Assembly: GCA_014803815.1 (NCBI GenBank)
Contig: JAAVAY010000131.1
Span: 1 to 7,035, forward strand
DNA: 7,035 nucleotides
Source: Allobaculum sp.
Lineage (GTDB): Bacteria > Bacillota_I > Bacilli_A > Erysipelotrichales > Erysipelotrichaceae
Reading direction: 5' to 3'
Part shown: positions 5,942-7,035 of the stretch, one piece after another
How positions within the stretch are numbered: the first letter of the stretch is position 1
Layout of the letters: each line of letters opens with the position of its first letter
Position numbers and translations under genes: made by a program
Notes under the pieces: generated by a model
Told to the model about the DNA's origin: nothing
Database searches by the model: none
Seen by the model: only the letters and a program-made list of their open reading frames with translations

Positions 5942-5971
5942 CGAGATGTTCCTTAGGAAAGGAGGAAACGA

Positions 5972-6673
5972 ATGAAAAATATCATTGCGATTGTGGATGA
6001 TGAAAGAGACATTGCTGATTTGTTGAAGCTCTACTTAAGCAATGAAGGATATTTAGTTGAAACTTTTTATAATGGACAAGACTTTTTACAATTTTTTGAT
6101 CAAATGACTCCTAAATGTGAGCTGGGCTTAGCCATTTTGGATCTCATGCTTCCTGACATAGATGGGTATAGGCTTTGTCAACACATTCGCCAAAACTCTT
6201 ATTGTCCGATCATCATGTTAACAGCTAAAAGCAATAATGAAGATAAAGTTTTAGGATTAGCTCTAGGAGCGGATGATTATATTACCAAGCCCTTTCATCC
6301 TCTAGAGGTCATTGCACGCGTTAAAACCCAATGGCGACGCTATACCACCTACAATTCAAAACAAAACAGTTCCTCTTATGAAATTCGTGGGTTAGAGATC
6401 AATCAAGATCACCATAAATGCTTGTTGTATGGTAAAGAACTTCCTTTAACGCCTATTGAATTTTCTATTTTATGGTATCTTTGCGACCATCAGGGAAGTG
6501 TGGTATCGAGTGAAACGCTTTTTGAAGCGATATGGAAGGAAAAGTACTACCAAAATAGTAACAACACTGTGATGGCTCATATTGGACGATTGCGTGAAAA
6601 ACTTAAAGATTCGGCTCGATCACCGAAGTGGATTAAAACAATATGGGGAGTGGGATATACCATTGAAAAATAG
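5972..6673 (+). CDS. VanR-like OmpR-family response regulator
   Basis: This 233-residue protein has a receiver domain (about 1-120) with the acidic pair D9-D10, phospho-acceptor D57 in AILDLMLPD, T84 in MLTAK and K106 in TKPF. The C-terminal winged-helix domain spans about 136-232, including LTPIEFSIL (159-167), the SNNTV-x-x-HIGRLREKL recognition region (196-211) and the GVGYTIEK end. From memory, these stretches are strikingly like VanR of glycopeptide-resistant enterococci, more so than PhoB/OmpR in general. The ribosome site AAAGGAGG (5958-5965) lies 6 bases before the ATG. It is co-transcribed with the VanS-like kinase, whose start overlaps its end. A general cell-envelope sensor role is equally possible, since no vanHAX genes are visible in the window. 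Confidence 0.92.
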   Translation: MKNIIAIVDDERDIADLLKLYLSNEGYLVETFYNGQDFLQFFDQMTPKCELGLAILDLMLPDIDGYRLCQHIRQNSYCPIIMLTAKSNNEDKVLGLALGADDYITKPFHPLEVIARVKTQWRRYTTYNSKQNSSSYEIRGLEINQDHHKCLLYGKELPLTPIEFSILWYLCDHQGSVVSSETLFEAIWKEKYYQNSNNTVMAHIGRLREKLKDSARSPKWIKTIWGVGYTIEK

Positions 6674-7035
6674 AAAAGAACGAGGAAAGTGGCTCAAAAC
6701 AAAGAATCAAGGCGTAAAAGACGAAAAGAATTTCTCTTCCCAGAGAAATTTTTATTCTTTACAGAAAAAGCTTTTTATATATGGTGTAGGTTTTCTTCTC
6801 GGTAGTTTTCTTCTTTTTTATGGACTGCTTTCTTTTTTACAAAATCACTTTGCCTCTACCATTCAAGAGATCTTTCAACTTGGTTTAGGATTTAATGAAA
6901 CTGAGGCTTTTGCCTTATATGAGAAGCTTTTTCGTAGCCATCGCGATCTTTGGATTGGCTTACTTTTTATACTCATTTTTTTAAGTGCTCTTTGGCTCTA
7001 TTGTCATTGGATTGTGCAACGTTTTCAAGAAGTGG
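6663..7035 (+). CDS. VanS-like sensor histidine kinase, N-terminal part, cut off by the window end
   Basis: The visible 124 residues hold a basic cytoplasmic N-terminus (1-36), a first membrane segment (about 37-59), a short extracellular loop of about 36 residues (60-95) and a second membrane segment (about 96-117). The phosphotransfer and ATPase domains lie beyond the window. The pattern KKLFIY...GFNETEAFALYEKLFR..RDLWI follows the N-terminus of VanS as I recall it. The start is TTG 6663: it is the only usable start codon in the frame, lies 12 bases after GGGGAG (6645-6650), and overlaps the regulator gene by 11 bases. There are no ATG codons in frame. The short loop suggests sensing at the membrane. 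It should phosphorylate the preceding regulator. Confidence 0.85.
   Translation, partial: MKNRKERGKWLKTKNQGVKDEKNFSSQRNFYSLQKKLFIYGVGFLLGSFLLFYGLLSFLQNHFASTIQEIFQLGLGFNETEAFALYEKLFRSHRDLWIGLLFILIFLSALWLYCHWIVQRFQEV

Larger units (their letters stand above)
5705..5971. promoter_or_regulatory. AT-rich divergent regulatory region between the DUF262 operon and the VanR-like regulator
   Basis: This 267-base stretch must hold the promoters for both directions. The right part carries phased repeats, a dyad and a -10 for the regulator gene. The left and middle parts (5721-5860) are almost pure A/T, with several TATAAT-like strings on both strands (for example 5799-5804 on plus), but I see no convincing -35/-10 pair for the DUF262 gene. 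No ORF or RNA gene is apparent. Confidence 0.6.

Noticed and set aside
5972..7035. Calling a vancomycin-resistance cluster
   Set aside because: Only a regulator and part of a sensor are visible; no ligase, dehydrogenase or dipeptidase genes occur in the window.
1..7035. CRISPR arrays, tRNA or rRNA genes, transposases, att sites
   Set aside because: No regularly spaced repeats, cloverleaf-like stretches, transposase motifs or paired terminal repeats with target duplications were seen on either strand.

Overview
The window is AT-rich and has strong AAGGAGG-type ribosome binding sites, Rho-independent terminators ending in T-runs, a lipoprotein signal peptide and a VanR/VanS-like two-component pair. 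This points to a low-GC Gram-positive bacterium (Bacillota). The 5' edge holds the end of a secreted cellulase, so a plant-fibre or gut/rumen habitat is plausible. I cannot name the genus from the sequence alone.

Layout. (1) Bases 1-593: the C-terminal third of a GH5-type endoglucanase, a Pro/Thr linker and a CBM2-like cellulose-binding module, closed by a terminator. (2) Bases 650-1954: a two-gene operon for a flavin-reductase-family protein and a TetR-family repressor. Its promoter carries two near-identical 13-bp palindromes, one over the -35 and one just after the predicted start of transcription, so the operon is very probably autoregulated. A small hairpin abuts the Shine-Dalgarno sequence. 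A perfect 11-bp hairpin at 1924-1954 ends this operon and also faces the converging gene. (3) Bases 1953-2285, minus strand: a small cupin whose last ~20 codons are out of frame. Removing one G from the G5 run at 2014-2018 restores a normal cupin C-terminus, its second conserved histidine and a stop codon just before the terminator. (4) Bases 2488-5704, minus strand: an 854-residue GmrSD-type protein (DUF262, DUF1524/HNH and a DUF4268-like C-terminus), followed after only 2 bases by a flavodoxin-domain lipoprotein, then a terminator. (5) Bases 5705-5971: an AT-rich divergent regulatory region. (6) Bases 5972-7035: a VanR-like OmpR-family response regulator and the first 124 residues of its VanS-like sensor kinase, which starts with TTG inside the regulator gene.

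How the parts fit together. The TetR protein probably senses a small molecule and controls the flavin reductase. The GmrSD-like protein is a probable defence nuclease against modified foreign DNA, and its tight coupling to a surface flavodoxin is unusual. The two-component pair probably senses a cell-envelope signal; no vanHAX-type resistance genes lie in this window. I saw no CRISPR array, tRNA, rRNA, transposase or att site.
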